This document shows, piece by piece, positions 9,218 through 18,755 of a stretch of DNA of 64,000 bases (the stretch's first letter is position 1; each line of letters opens with the position of its first letter). Position numbers and translations under genes: made by a program. The DNA is from Pradoshia eiseniae (GTDB taxonomy: Bacteria; Bacillota; Bacilli; Bacillales; Pradoshiaceae), in assembly GCF_002946355.1 (NCBI RefSeq), contig NZ_PKOZ01000001.1, positions 791,931 to 855,930 of the forward strand, given 5' to 3'. The notes beneath the pieces are model-generated. The model was not told where the DNA came from. It was given only the letters and a program-made list of their open reading frames with translations, and searched no databases.

Positions 9218-10250
9218 ATATTTACTCGGTTTAAGTAAGGGAGAGAAAGTTCGGGGAGAAAACCTTGAAGAGGCCATAAAGGCTCTTATGACTCCAGCTT
9301 GTTCTGAAGCAGAAATTGCGGCTTTTCTGATGGGGATGAACCATCCTGACCATAGGGCGGATGAGCAGGATCTTTATATTATATCGGAAACCATTCGTCA
9401 GGCATCCAGTCATCATCTCTCCGATATTACAGGTGCGATGGATAATTGCGGGACAGGAGGCGACCATAGCAACAGCTTTAATATCAGTACGGCGGCCGCT
9501 TTTATTCTCGCAGCTGCAGGCATAAAGGTGGCCAAAAACGGTAACCGGAATATGACGAGCCGCTCTGGCAGCATGGATGTTCTTAAGGCATTGGGCATCA
9601 ATACCATCAATGACGAGGCACAGGCGAGAAGGCTCTTGGCTGAGAACAATTTAGTGTTCCTGAATGCGGGGCATATCCACCCAAGCTTAAAGAGCATCGC
9701 TGCTGTACGAAAGCGGCTGAGGATTCCGACCATTTTCAATGTTATCGGACCATTGACAAACCCTGTCCCGCTCGACTATCAGATGGTCGGTATTTACGAC
9801 GAAAGTCTCTTAGAGGTATATGGGAGAGCATTAATGAAATTAGGCAGGAAGAGGGCTGCAGTCATTCACGGTGCAGGGGGAATGGATGAAGCGTCACTTG
9901 CGGGTGATAATGCGATTGTCTTGGTCAATAAGAATGAAATGAAGCGAATTAATCTTCACCCTTCAGAGCTTGGGTTGACAGTGAGAGCGAATGACTCCAT
10001 CAAAGGGGGCAGCCCTGAAGAAAATGCCGAAATTCTCGTTCGTTTATTAAGAGGCGAAAAATCGGCCTATCGAGACATTGTCCTTTTAAATGCTGGTATT
10101 GGGCTATACGTAGGGGAAAAAGCAGCAACATTTGTGGAGGGAGTACAATTAGCGGCTGAATTAATTGATTCGAAAAAAGCATTTCAGAAATATGAGGCAT
10201 TAAGGCAAGAGGAAGTCAGGATGGGGGAGAGCGAATGTCAAATTATTTAA
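9210..10250 (+). CDS. trpD: anthranilate phosphoribosyltransferase
   Basis: Joins anthranilate to PRPP, giving phosphoribosyl-anthranilate. It has 346 residues, normal for the family. The PRPP/anthranilate signature CGTGGDHSNSFNISTAAAF lies near residues 78-96, followed by KVAKNGNRNMTSRSGS and the second-half motif NVIGPLTNP near 177. A helical N-terminal domain comes first. The start codon lies inside the trpG end and its stop inside trpC (16-base overlap). Confidence 0.96.
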   Translation: MHEYLLGLSKGEKVRGENLEEAIKALMTPACSEAEIAAFLMGMNHPDHRADEQDLYIISETIRQASSHHLSDITGAMDNCGTGGDHSNSFNISTAAAFILAAAGIKVAKNGNRNMTSRSGSMDVLKALGINTINDEAQARRLLAENNLVFLNAGHIHPSLKSIAAVRKRLRIPTIFNVIGPLTNPVPLDYQMVGIYDESLLEVYGRALMKLGRKRAAVIHGAGGMDEASLAGDNAIVLVNKNEMKRINLHPSELGLTVRANDSIKGGSPEENAEILVRLLRGEKSAYRDIVLLNAGIGLYVGEKAATFVEGVQLAAELIDSKKAFQKYEALRQEEVRMGESECQII

Positions 10251-11023
10251 CGAAAATCATCGAAAGCAAGCAAGAGTATTTAAAGAGTCATCAGCTTGAA
10301 TTAAGGGAAAAGCCCAAGCCGGCGCGGAAAAAGAAACTAAGCTTTACCGAACGAGTGCGCAATAAGAGAACGCTTGGCATACTCGCTGAATTTAAGCGTT
10401 CATCCCCATCTCTTGGCGTCATTAATCATTCAGTTGCTCCTACCGTTATGGCCGGAAAGTATGTCACTGGCGGGGCGGATGGGATATCTATTTTGACGGA
10501 TGAGGTTTATTTCAATGGGCATATAAGAGATTTAGAAGCCGTAGCCGCAGAGGTGGAAGTGCCAGTCCTGTGCAAGGATTTCATCATTGAGCCGATCCAA
10601 ATCAACCTGGCTTATCAAGCAGGGGCGGGAATGATCCTTCTCATCGTTCGTGTTCTTGAGAAGGATAAGCTCCACACTTTATATCAGCATGCCATTCGGT
10701 TAGGTCTTGAGGTTCTATTAGAGATTCATGATGAAAAAGATCTAGAATTGGCAATGTCCTTGAAGCCCGAGCTGATAGGCATTAATAATCGTAATTTGCA
10801 TGAGTTTTCAACGGATTTATCGACAACGGAGTCCCTCATGCGCCTCATTACAGATCCTGACATCATCATAGTCAGTGAGAGCGGAATAAAGAGCGTAGAA
10901 GATTGTGAGCGCATCGCCGCTGCTGGAGCAGATGCTGTCCTCGTGGGGGAAGCGTGCATGAAGCATCCTAATCCTGAACAGTTGCTAGCACAGATTAATC
11001 GAATTGAAAGAAGGCCATTGTAA
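10235..11023 (+). CDS. trpC: indole-3-glycerol-phosphate synthase
   Basis: Closes the indole ring: CdRP to indole-3-glycerol phosphate with loss of CO2 and water. A 262-residue single-domain (beta/alpha)8 barrel with LAEFKRSSPSLG near 46-57 (catalytic Lys), LCKDFI near 109, LLEIHDEKDLE, IGINNRNL near 177 and the phosphate-binding VSESGI and AGADAVLVGEA. It is not fused to TrpF, unlike the enterobacterial form. The stop overlaps the trpF start (TAATG). Confidence 0.96.
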   Translation: MSNYLTKIIESKQEYLKSHQLELREKPKPARKKKLSFTERVRNKRTLGILAEFKRSSPSLGVINHSVAPTVMAGKYVTGGADGISILTDEVYFNGHIRDLEAVAAEVEVPVLCKDFIIEPIQINLAYQAGAGMILLIVRVLEKDKLHTLYQHAIRLGLEVLLEIHDEKDLELAMSLKPELIGINNRNLHEFSTDLSTTESLMRLITDPDIIIVSESGIKSVEDCERIAAAGADAVLVGEACMKHPNPEQLLAQINRIERRPL

Positions 11024-11637
11024 TGAAGGTCAAAGTATGCGGCATTCAGACGAGGGAGGATGCCAGAGCTGCAGTCCGGCTTGGAGCCGATGCACTAGGG
11101 TTTGTTTTTGCTAAGAGCAAAAGGAGAGTGAGTCCAGCCATTGTCAGGTCAATCGCGGAAGAAGTACCGGGTGAATGCTTGAAGGTAGGGGTTTTCGTGA
11201 ATGAGCATCCATTGATGGTGCGAGACATTGCGAGATTCTGCAATCTAGGCGCCATTCAGCTGCATGGGGACGAACACACCCGTGATTATGAGTCCATTGG
11301 TTTGCCCCTTATCCGCTCCATACCTGTGATAGAGGGAGAGAAGGTTGACCTCAACAAGTACGGAACGGCTGATTATTATCTTCTAGACACTGGAGGAGGC
11401 AAAGCAAGAGGCGGAATGGGAATCCCTTTTGATTGGGATCGGGTTCAAGGAATTGGCGAGGGAACTGACAGGATTATCTTGGCAGGAGGGTTAAATGCAG
11501 CAAATGTAAGTGAAGCCATTCAAATAATCAAGCCATATATGGTGGATGTCTCTAGCGGGGTAGAAACGAACGGAGTGAAGAACCCTAAATTAATGGGCGA
11601 CTTTATGAACGCAGTGAAGAGAGAGGAGATGGCGTAA
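11023..11637 (+). CDS. trpF: phosphoribosylanthranilate isomerase
   Basis: Amadori rearrangement of phosphoribosyl-anthranilate to CdRP. A 204-residue TIM barrel. [11 protein letters not shown] at 3-13 holds the catalytic Cys; [14 protein letters not shown] near 26, VGVFVNE near 58, IQLHGDE near 78 and [17 protein letters not shown] near 122 follow, with DVSSGVE near 180. Starts in TAATG with trpC and ends in TAATG with trpB. Confidence 0.96.
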   Translation: MKVKVCGIQTREDARAAVRLGADALGFVFAKSKRRVSPAIVRSIAEEVPGECLKVGVFVNEHPLMVRDIARFCNLGAIQLHGDEHTRDYESIGLPLIRSIPVIEGEKVDLNKYGTADYYLLDTGGGKARGGMGIPFDWDRVQGIGEGTDRIILAGGLNAANVSEAIQIIKPYMVDVSSGVETNGVKNPKLMGDFMNAVKREEMA

Positions 11638-12854
11638 TGCCAATGCAAACAGAACAAGCAAGCAGCGGAAAGTATGGGGAATATGGCGGGAGATATGTAC
11701 CGGAAACATTAATGCCAGCTTTAAAGGAGCTGGAGGAAGCCTATGAACGAATTGGAAAGAGCGATGATTTTCTGGATGAGTATCAATCGCTTTTGAGCGA
11801 TTATGTCGGCCGGGAGACCCCTCTCTATTATGCGAAAAACTTAACGGAGCATCTGGGAGGAGCCCGCATTTATCTAAAAAGAGAAGATCTGAATCACACA
11901 GGGGCCCATAAGATCAATAATACGCTTGGTCAGGCACTTCTTGCCAAAAAGATGGGGAAGAGGAGAGTCGTTGCTGAGACAGGCGCCGGGCAGCATGGGG
12001 TGGCGACAGCCTCTGTTTGTGCCTTGCTCGGTCTTGAACCGATTATCTTCATGGGTGAAAAGGATGTGGAACGACAAAAACAGAACGTCATCCGTATGGA
12101 GCTATTAGGGGCAAAGGTCGTGCCGGTTACATCCGGAAGCAAGACGTTAAAGGATGCCGTCAATGAGGCTTTGCGCTATTGGGTTATTAATATCGAGGAT
12201 ACGCATTATTTGATGGGATCTGTCCTTGGTCCGCATCCTTTTCCCTTGATTGTGCGTGATTTCCAGAGTGTCATCAGCAAGGAGGCAAGGGAGCAAAGTC
12301 TGGCATTGACAGGGGCATTGCCTGATGTGGTCATTGCATGTATTGGCGGGGGAAGCAATGCAATGGGTATGTTTTATCACTTCCTGGCTGATACGGCAGT
12401 CGAATTGATTGGGGTTGAGGCTGCAGGTAAAGGACTGGAAACGGATTTTCATGCTTCGTCACTCACGAAAGGCAAAAAGGGAATCCTGCATGGGGCCTAT
12501 ATGTATTTGCTCCAAAATGAAGACGGACAAATTCAGGAGGCACATTCCATCTCAGCCGGACTTGATTATCCGGGGGTAGGACCGGAGCATTGCTTCTTAA
12601 GGGATGCTGGCCGTGTGGAATATACATCCATATTGGATAAAGAAGCGCTAGAGGCATTCATGCTTTTAACGTCAAAAGAGGGGATTCTGCCCGCGCTTGA
12701 AAGCTCCCACGCCATCGCTGAGGTTATGAAAAGAGCCCCGCATATGAGCAGAGATCAATCCATCATCGTCTGCCTCTCTGGAAGAGGAGATAAAGACATG
12801 GACACGGTCATAAAAGAACTGGGAGGATATGAAAATGAGCAATCAATTATCTGA
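11637..12854 (+). CDS. trpB: tryptophan synthase beta subunit
   Basis: The PLP enzyme that condenses indole with L-serine to L-tryptophan, in an alpha2-beta2 complex with TrpA. It has 405 residues, typical of TrpB1. [13 protein letters not shown] is near the N-terminus, the PLP lysine is in [13 protein letters not shown] (Lys92), and [12 protein letters not shown], the phosphate-binding GGGSNAMG and [11 protein letters not shown] follow. It needs serine, which the sda genes 30 kb away break down. Overlaps trpA by 20 bases. Confidence 0.97.
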   Translation: MPMQTEQASSGKYGEYGGRYVPETLMPALKELEEAYERIGKSDDFLDEYQSLLSDYVGRETPLYYAKNLTEHLGGARIYLKREDLNHTGAHKINNTLGQALLAKKMGKRRVVAETGAGQHGVATASVCALLGLEPIIFMGEKDVERQKQNVIRMELLGAKVVPVTSGSKTLKDAVNEALRYWVINIEDTHYLMGSVLGPHPFPLIVRDFQSVISKEAREQSLALTGALPDVVIACIGGGSNAMGMFYHFLADTAVELIGVEAAGKGLETDFHASSLTKGKKGILHGAYMYLLQNEDGQIQEAHSISAGLDYPGVGPEHCFLRDAGRVEYTSILDKEALEAFMLLTSKEGILPALESSHAIAEVMKRAPHMSRDQSIIVCLSGRGDKDMDTVIKELGGYENEQSII

Positions 12855-13629
12855 GAAGTTACGGAATCTGAAAGAGGACGGAGAAAATGGCTTCATTCCC
12901 TATATTATGGCTGGTGACGGAGGGCTGCAAAAGCTGCCTGAGACGATTCGTTATCTGGAGGGGTTAGGAGCCTCCGCTATCGAAATCGGAATCCCCTTCT
13001 CCGATCCGGTAGCTGACGGTCCAAGCATTCAGGAAGCAGGGCTTCGCGCGCTCACGGAAGGGGTTAATTTACGAAGCATCCTTGAAGTGTTATCAGAGCA
13101 TGATTTCTCTGTTCCGCTTATCATTATGACTTATGCAAATCCAGTATTGCAGATGGGGCTAAAAACCTTTGCAGAAGCGGCAAGGCGTGCTGGTGTATCT
13201 GCCTGCATCATACCGGATGTTCCGCTTGAGGAGGAAGCCCTATTTAAGGAGCCTCTCAGGGGAGAGGGTATTGTTCTTATTCGGCTCGTCCCATTAACAG
13301 CCTCCTTAGAGCGGCTTGAGGATTTGAGCAATGAAGCGGAAGGTTTTTTATATGCCGTAACCATTAATGGAATAACAGGTGAGAAGGCAGAGCTTGAATA
13401 TCGCTATCTGCAAGAAAGGGTAGAGTATTTGAAGGGGTTGACCAAAGTGCCGATCTACGCCGGGTTTGGCATTTCCAATCCGAAAACGGCGAATGCCCTA
13501 TTGGCGTTTTGTGATGGAATCATCGTTGGATCCAAAATCGTCAATGCTCTTCACAAAAAAGATAAAGAGGAAATCGAAGGGTTTGTTAGGGGTGTGAAAC
13601 GTTCATCAGAAGCTCCATTTGTTTTCTAA
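12835..13629 (+). CDS. trpA: tryptophan synthase alpha subunit
   Basis: Cleaves indole-3-glycerol phosphate to indole and glyceraldehyde-3-phosphate and channels indole to TrpB. A 264-residue TIM barrel. [15 protein letters not shown] holds the catalytic Glu and Asp; [18 protein letters not shown] and [10 protein letters not shown] are typical. GGGAGG at 12821-12826 gives 8-base spacing to ATG 12835; ATG 12829 would be only 2 bases away. Last gene of the operon. I see no clear terminator before the next gene. Confidence 0.96.
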   Translation: MSNQLSEKLRNLKEDGENGFIPYIMAGDGGLQKLPETIRYLEGLGASAIEIGIPFSDPVADGPSIQEAGLRALTEGVNLRSILEVLSEHDFSVPLIIMTYANPVLQMGLKTFAEAARRAGVSACIIPDVPLEEEALFKEPLRGEGIVLIRLVPLTASLERLEDLSNEAEGFLYAVTINGITGEKAELEYRYLQERVEYLKGLTKVPIYAGFGISNPKTANALLAFCDGIIVGSKIVNALHKKDKEEIEGFVRGVKRSSEAPFVF

Positions 13630-13699
13630 AAGCTGTAATCGGGTATGAATATAGATGCCACTTATGTGGACTAAATAGTTGCAGCGGGAGGGGAAAAGG

Positions 13700-14173
13700 A
13701 TGAAAACGGCAGGGATGAAAAATCAATTTTATCTGACACGCAATAAATTGAAAGAGTCAGTAAGTGATCTTTCTGAAGCTGAAGCGGATATTCAGCCGGA
13801 AGGATTCTCTAATACAGTAAGATGGCAGATTGGTCATCTCTTAGTAAGCGCAGAAAGCTTCCTATTTGGTTATCCGAAGGCTGGATCTCCTGTTCCGGAA
13901 TTGTATGCAAGCTTTTTTGAAAGCGGGACAGCACCATCGCGCTGGCAACGAAGTGCCCCGTCATTGAAAGAACTGATAAAGCAATTGGAAACACAGGAAA
14001 AAAGGATTGAAAACTTGCCGGATGACTATTGGAGTGAGAAGATTTCAAGTCCTATTCCTGGATTGAAGATTGAAGACCGGGAAGAGTTATTCCATTTGCT
14101 TCTTCATCATGAGGCAATGCATCTGGGACAAATACAATCCATTAAACGGCTGAGTGCAGTCGAAAGTCATTAA
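13700..14173 (+). CDS. DinB-like four-helix protein
   Basis: A 157-residue helical protein of the DinB/YfiT-like superfamily. These proteins place a divalent metal between three histidines in a four-helix bundle; several act as thiol-dependent transferases or hydrolases. Likely ligands are the His of QIGHLL and those of LLHHEAMHLGQ. ATG 13700 has GGGAGGGG at 13686-13693, better placed than TTG 13679. It lies 70 bases after trpA and could be read through from it, but no functional link is evident. Substrate unknown. Confidence 0.8.
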   Translation: MKTAGMKNQFYLTRNKLKESVSDLSEAEADIQPEGFSNTVRWQIGHLLVSAESFLFGYPKAGSPVPELYASFFESGTAPSRWQRSAPSLKELIKQLETQEKRIENLPDDYWSEKISSPIPGLKIEDREELFHLLLHHEAMHLGQIQSIKRLSAVESH

Positions 14174-14187
14174 AATATGAGACTGGA

Positions 14188-14223
14188 GGGCATTCAGATT
14201 ATTTAAATCTGGATGCCTTTTTT
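14188..14223 (+). terminator. terminator after DinB-like gene
   Basis: GGCATTCAGAT…ATCTGGATGCC stem with a seven-base loop, then a seven-T run. Confidence 0.85.
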
Positions 14224-14434
14224 ATGAGCTGTTTTCGTAAATATTGCGGCTTTTGAATAAAATGGGGAGCTTTTACAGTAAATTAGGTACTGCCTTCTTG
14301 AACAAAAAAGAGGACAGGTAGTAAAAGGATATTTATATATTAATAACGAATAGATGATAAACACAGTAAAGAAGGATTCTGACCGTGTATAGACACTCAA
14401 TCGTGAAAAATTATATTTACAGGGTGATAAGCTG

Positions 14435-15106
14435 ATGGTAGGAATAAGTATTGCAACGAAGTGGGAATTTAAAGCGACATTGGAGTACTTTGGCATAAAA
14501 GATAACGAATGTTTCAGTTATCCGTATGGCGAGTATTTCACAAGAACAATGAATGATACGAAACTCATTTTTTATAGTACAGGTGTAAGAAAAGTAAATG
14601 GCGTTGGCGGTAATCAGTATATGATTTCTAAATTTAATTTAACCAAAGTTATCGTTGCTGGAACGTGTGCGGGAATAGATGATCAATTTAGTATTTTGGA
14701 TATATTTATACCCGATAAAGCCGTTCAATATGATTGTACAGTAAAAGAAATCGAGCCTCTTATTAAACAGTCCTTCATAGTCGATATCGCTCTATCAAAA
14801 TATGGAACTGATTTTTATACTGGAACAATTGCCACCGCTGATAAAGCAGTAGTTATGTGGAAGGACTATTTAGAATTAAAGGAAAACAAAATAACGATAG
14901 CTGATACAGAAGCAGGTGCAATAGCTTATATCTGTAAGAAGAATGATGTTGAATGCATAATCATTAAAGGTATATCTGATTTTCCAACAGATGAAAGAAA
15001 ATCGGATAAAGTAGAATCGAACATGGTACAAATTAATGTTTATTTAGAGAACACACCAAAAGTTATGAACAAAATTTTTAGTGAATATTTAAATAGATTT
15101 ATTTGA
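14435..15106 (+). CDS. MTAN/PNP-family nucleosidase-like protein
   Basis: A 223-residue protein of the nucleoside phosphorylase/5'-methylthioadenosine nucleosidase superfamily. Visible marks are the N-terminal MVGISIATKWE, a Gly-rich VAGTCAGIDD, the purine/ribose segment ADTEAGAIAYICKKNDVE and KGISDFPTD, whose Asp matches the catalytic acid of MTA/SAH nucleosidases. It is more divergent than a housekeeping MTAN and more AT-rich than its neighbours. It stands alone between a terminator and a dispersed repeat, so horizontal acquisition is possible. Exact substrate unknown. Confidence 0.75.
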   Translation: MVGISIATKWEFKATLEYFGIKDNECFSYPYGEYFTRTMNDTKLIFYSTGVRKVNGVGGNQYMISKFNLTKVIVAGTCAGIDDQFSILDIFIPDKAVQYDCTVKEIEPLIKQSFIVDIALSKYGTDFYTGTIATADKAVVMWKDYLELKENKITIADTEAGAIAYICKKNDVECIIIKGISDFPTDERKSDKVESNMVQINVYLENTPKVMNKIFSEYLNRFI

Positions 15107-15289
15107 AAATTTCAAGTTAAAATGATGAATTTCATCAATGTAATCATTCTAATTGTTCTCGGTTTTTAAGGGTATATTGGTTAACATGTCATCATTACCT
15201 ATGGTAAGAAAGGTTAACTCTATTATACTGAAAAAGGGTAATATTGGTTTTATGAGTGCTATTTTTATGAAGCGCAGACTCCTATTATC

Positions 15290-15511
15290 GGCAGAATGGG
15301 CGAGACTCTCGGTACGGAGAAGGAGGCAGGCTGATGACAGCTCTTGCCGAGGCGAGCTGGCGAAAGCAGCTCCCCCACGATTCGCTGAGTCCATTCTGCC
15401 GAAAATAGCTTTCATGTCCAAATAGGTTGCGAGAGTATAAAAAAACTTTAGACCAAACCCTTAATGGATTTTGTTTAAAGTCGGAGACAGCAAAAAAGCT
15501 GTCTTTTTTTT
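15290..15511. repeat. dispersed composite repeat, copy 2
   Basis: Begins GGCAGAATGGGCGAGACTCT (15290-15309) and has a perfect 10-bp inverted partner CCATTCTGCC at 15391-15400, bounding a ~110-bp, GC-richer unit. A second conserved part follows: an imperfect stem CTTTAGAC…GTTTAAAG (about 15450-15481) and a terminator AGACAGC-A6-GCTGTCT with T-run (15485-15511). Long open frames on both strands across the first part are by-products of the inverted repeat and are not genes. Confidence 0.75.
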
Positions 15512-15640
15512 ATGGAATTAGCAATAATCCTTGCGAGTGAGTCTGGTTTATATGGTTAAAGCGGATGGGTAAATTTAGTAAACACTGAATTTTTAGATTA
15601 TATGATAGTATTTTTGTATACTATTTTCATAGGAGGGTTG

Positions 15641-17092
15641 ATGAACGTGAATATCTATTTTGCGGAAGAAATAAGAGAATGTGATCGGTTGGCTGAAGAT
15701 AGCGGATTATCGATTTTTTCGTTGATGGAGAATTCCGGACATGCCTTGTTTGAAGGTATGAGCAAGCTGCTGCATAAGAAGCAGAGGATTGGCATCCTGG
15801 CAGGAGGCGGCAATAATGGCGGAGATGGAATTGTGCTATCACGCCTTTTGCTTAACCATGGGTACAAGGCGGAATTGATTTTTCCGCTGGGGCTTCCTTC
15901 TTCTAGAGTTGCCCAAGATCATTTGGATTACTATAAAACATGCGGGTATCGTTATTCCACTGAAATGGAAGGGGAATATGATGTCTTAATCGATGGATTG
16001 TTCGGAATCGGCTTTAGACCGCCATTTACGAAACAGATGATAGGATGCTTGGATTTCTGGAAGAAATCCAATGCACTGAAAATCGCCATTGATATCCCAT
16101 CAGGAGTTGAGGCGAATCATGGAAGAGTTGAGGCAGCTTTTCAGGCGGATCATACTTTTTGTCTTCACGGCGCTAAGCCCTCTGCTTTCTTGTATCCGTC
16201 CGGCACCTATTATGGCGAATTGCATATTGTGGATATTGGGCTACCTCAGCGGGCTCGATTTCGAGTTTGGACGGAGGAGGATGTCCGCGGTACTTGGCCT
16301 GCTGCGAAGGATTATACACATAAAGGAACGTTTGGAACTGGATTGCTGATTGCTGGAAGCAGGCAGATGCCAGGCTGTGCCATACTTGCGGGAACGGGCG
16401 CCATGCGAGCTGGCGTCGGGAAGCTTGTGATGGCGACTGAGAAAACAGTGGCTGATTCTTGTGTGATATCACTGCCGGAGGCGACCTATGTTGATCGAGA
16501 AGATTCGCAATGGCGGAAAGACCCCTCAATCAGCAAGATTGCAGCTGTAGCGATAGGGCCTGGCCTAAAACCGGATGATTCACTAGAGAACCTGATTACC
16601 GACTTTCTTGAAGAGAGTGAATTCCCTGTTATTCTGGATGCTGGGGCTCTTTCTGAACGCAGCTATCCAAAGGGGCGGAAAAGTCCGGTTATTTTGACAC
16701 CGCATCCAGGAGAGATGGCCAGAATAACCGGCAAAACGGTTGCAGAAGTGAATGAGAATCGAATTCAGCTAGCGAGTGATTATGCAATCTCTCATCATGT
16801 TACAGTCGTTCTCAAGGGAATGAATACGGTTATTGCTTTTCCGGACGGAACTGGTTTTGTGAATGTAACAGGAAATAGAGGACTATCAAAGGGCGGAACA
16901 GGCGATACATTGACAGGTATCCTGCTTGGCATGGCTTCTCAAGGATATCAACCATCAATGGCAGCCAATGCTGTTTATCTTCATGGAAAAACAGCCGAGC
17001 TTTATGCAGAGGAAAAAGCGCCAAGCTCCATGCTTGCTTCTGACATCATGCAGATTTGGCCCGTGTTATTAAGGAAGATGGAACTTTCATAG
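15641..17092 (+). CDS. nnr: bifunctional NAD(P)HX epimerase/dehydratase
   Basis: Repairs hydrated NADH and NADPH. The N-terminal YjeF_N epimerase domain (about 1-205) has GILAGGGNNGGDG near 46-58. The C-terminal ADP/ATP-dependent dehydratase domain has the ribokinase-like fold, with LTPHPGEMARITG near 350 and GGTGDTLTGILLG near 420-435. It has 483 residues, usual for the fused form. ATG 15641 has AGGAGG at 15631-15636 and excludes the upstream in-frame TTG region. Monocistronic here, ahead of the hemolysin III-like gene. Confidence 0.92.
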   Translation: MNVNIYFAEEIRECDRLAEDSGLSIFSLMENSGHALFEGMSKLLHKKQRIGILAGGGNNGGDGIVLSRLLLNHGYKAELIFPLGLPSSRVAQDHLDYYKTCGYRYSTEMEGEYDVLIDGLFGIGFRPPFTKQMIGCLDFWKKSNALKIAIDIPSGVEANHGRVEAAFQADHTFCLHGAKPSAFLYPSGTYYGELHIVDIGLPQRARFRVWTEEDVRGTWPAAKDYTHKGTFGTGLLIAGSRQMPGCAILAGTGAMRAGVGKLVMATEKTVADSCVISLPEATYVDREDSQWRKDPSISKIAAVAIGPGLKPDDSLENLITDFLEESEFPVILDAGALSERSYPKGRKSPVILTPHPGEMARITGKTVAEVNENRIQLASDYAISHHVTVVLKGMNTVIAFPDGTGFVNVTGNRGLSKGGTGDTLTGILLGMASQGYQPSMAANAVYLHGKTAELYAEEKAPSSMLASDIMQIWPVLLRKMELS

Positions 17093-17161
17093 AAAAATCA
17101 CACAGTAGGGTGAATGGAAAGTTAATAGCAGAGCAATGGTGAAAATTTTGTCGTTTTTGAT

Positions 17162-17187
17162 GCTAAAAACCTAAAAAAATCGGGAAT
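17162..17187 (+). promoter_or_regulatory. weak SigB-like promoter candidate
   Basis: GCTAAA, 14 bases, GGGAAT, against GTTTAA-N12-15-GGGWAT for SigB. The -10 is perfect and the -35 four of six. It sits 30 bases ahead of the hemolysin III-like gene. Confidence 0.25.
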
Positions 17188-17217
17188 AGACTAAGAAAAC
17201 ATGAAGGGAGTTATGTC

Positions 17218-17862
17218 ATGAATCGTGTCTATACGTATACAAAAAAAGAAGAAGTAGTCAATGCTATTACACATGGGATAGGAGCATGCCTATCGATTGC
17301 GGCTTTAGTGCTGATGGTTTCTAATACGGTTGTAAACGGAGCAAACGGACGGCTTGCCATTGTGCTGATTTACGGAATATCCATGCTGATGCTCTTTACC
17401 TTTTCGACCCTCTGCCATGCCTTTCCGGAAGGGAAAGCTAAGCTGGTCATGGAATTATTGGACCATACGTCCATTTATTTGTTCATTGCGGGAACATATA
17501 CGCCTTATGCAGTTATTGCGATAGGCGGAAAGACCGGATACACCCTTTTGGCGCTGGTTTGGGGATTAGCTGTATTGGGGATTATCTTTAAGGCATTCTT
17601 CTTAAGGAAGTTCATGATCATGTCGACCTTGATTTATATCGTGATGGGCTGGATGATTGTGGTGGCCTGGGAGCCTCTATCCCATGCAGTACCTCCTATA
17701 GGGCTGCAGATGCTTATTTATGGAGGACTGCTGTACACGCTTGGATCGATTTTTTATGTGTGGAGAGGATTTCCCTATCATCATGCTGTGTGGCATTTAA
17801 TGGTGCTGGTTGCGTCAATTTTGCATTTCTTGTCCATCTTTCTTTATATATTGCCTCTTTAA
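17218..17862 (+). CDS. hemolysin III / PAQR-family membrane protein
   Basis: A 214-residue, seven-helix membrane protein of the YqfA/hemolysin III (PAQR) family. Conserved metal-site residues are visible: ITHGIGA near 17, STLCHAF near 63 (His), DHTSIYLFIAGTYTPY near 82 (Asp), and near the C-terminus YHHAVWHLMVLVASILHF (His-x3-His). Members are thought to be zinc-dependent hydrolases or membrane-homeostasis proteins; real haemolytic activity is doubtful. ATG 17218 has GAAGGGAG upstream. Confidence 0.88.
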   Translation: MNRVYTYTKKEEVVNAITHGIGACLSIAALVLMVSNTVVNGANGRLAIVLIYGISMLMLFTFSTLCHAFPEGKAKLVMELLDHTSIYLFIAGTYTPYAVIAIGGKTGYTLLALVWGLAVLGIIFKAFFLRKFMIMSTLIYIVMGWMIVVAWEPLSHAVPPIGLQMLIYGGLLYTLGSIFYVWRGFPYHHAVWHLMVLVASILHFLSIFLYILPL

Positions 17863-17868
17863 TAGAGA

Positions 17869-17931
17869 CAGAAAAAGCCGATTCAGTTCTTCCTGATTTG
17901 ATTGTCAGGACGGAGTGAATCGGCTTTTTAT
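17869..17931. terminator. bidirectional terminator
   Basis: AAAAAGCCGATTCA…TGAATCGGCTTTTT stem (14 bp) with a long loop. It serves the gene on its left and probably the minus-strand gene on its right, which ends 21 bases away. Confidence 0.85.
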
Positions 17932-17951
17932 TGATCACTATAGCAAGCTTC

Positions 17952-18653
17952 TTATCTATAAACGTGAGCTTGGAGGTGTTTTAAGGTTTTCTCGCCTACC
18001 GCGCGAGCGCTTTGCGGGTTTTGCCCGGTAATGATTCGTTTGTCTTCAATCACATGACTAGTAAACGGAATCGTGGATTTCTTGAAGGATTTGGCTACAG
18101 AACGCAGTTCATCCTCGAGATAGAACGGGATCTTACTTCCTTGGAAGATAAGCTTTTCCTCTATATTGCTATACCCTGTTACCTCAACATCCTCAAGGAG
18201 ATGAGTGCCATCAGTTAATCGCGTGTGGAGCAATGCGGCAGGTCCGTGGCAGACAGCTGTTACTAGACCGCCATTTTCATAGATAGCAGCAGTGATTTCC
18301 TGGATTTTTTTTGATTCTGGAAAATCCCACAACGTTCCATGACCACCGGCGAAAAAGACACAATCATATTCCTGACCATCAATATCATCCAGTGACAAGG
18401 AATGGTCAAGCTTGCTAATGAAATAAGGGTCGAGATGATATGTTTTAGTTGTTTGGTCCATTAACACCGGCAATAGGCTTCGCGGGTCAATGGGAACTTT
18501 GCCGCCTTTGAGGCTTACGATATCGATAGGGAAGCCAGCAACCCTGACTACATCATAGAAATGTACCAGTTCACTGAACCATAACCCGGTCTTGTCGGAA
18601 TCTTTTTTCATGGTTCCATGGCTTGTGACGATTGCCAATACTTTCTTTTTCAA
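17952..18653 (-). CDS. DJ-1/PfpI-family Hsp31-like protein
   Basis: A 233-residue member of the DJ-1/ThiJ/PfpI superfamily, most like the Hsp31-type glyoxalase III/chaperone branch. The nucleophile elbow is AVCHGPAALL (catalytic Cys followed by His); FFAGGHGTLWDFPES contributes the acidic partner. Likely role: glutathione-independent methylglyoxal removal or protein deglycation (family knowledge, not shown here). I chose the TTG start at 18653 because AAAGGAGG (18661-18668) is 7 bases away; an upstream in-frame ATG at 18686 has no site. Confidence 0.85.
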   Translation of the reverse strand: MKKKVLAIVTSHGTMKKDSDKTGLWFSELVHFYDVVRVAGFPIDIVSLKGGKVPIDPRSLLPVLMDQTTKTYHLDPYFISKLDHSLSLDDIDGQEYDCVFFAGGHGTLWDFPESKKIQEITAAIYENGGLVTAVCHGPAALLHTRLTDGTHLLEDVEVTGYSNIEEKLIFQGSKIPFYLEDELRSVAKSFKKSTIPFTSHVIEDKRIITGQNPQSARAVGEKTLKHLQAHVYR

Positions 18654-18755
18654 TGGAAAACCTCCTTTACGGTGCGATAAGAACACATTTTATCACATTT
18701 TCGCGATATTTGCCTTTTTTCCTCACTCGCAAGAAATTTGTTTGCCAATTTTTTC

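Noticed and set aside
15149-15425. Overlapping 90-codon open frames on both strands
   Set aside because: They are mirror products of the inverted repeat in the dispersed element, have poor start signals and no protein family.
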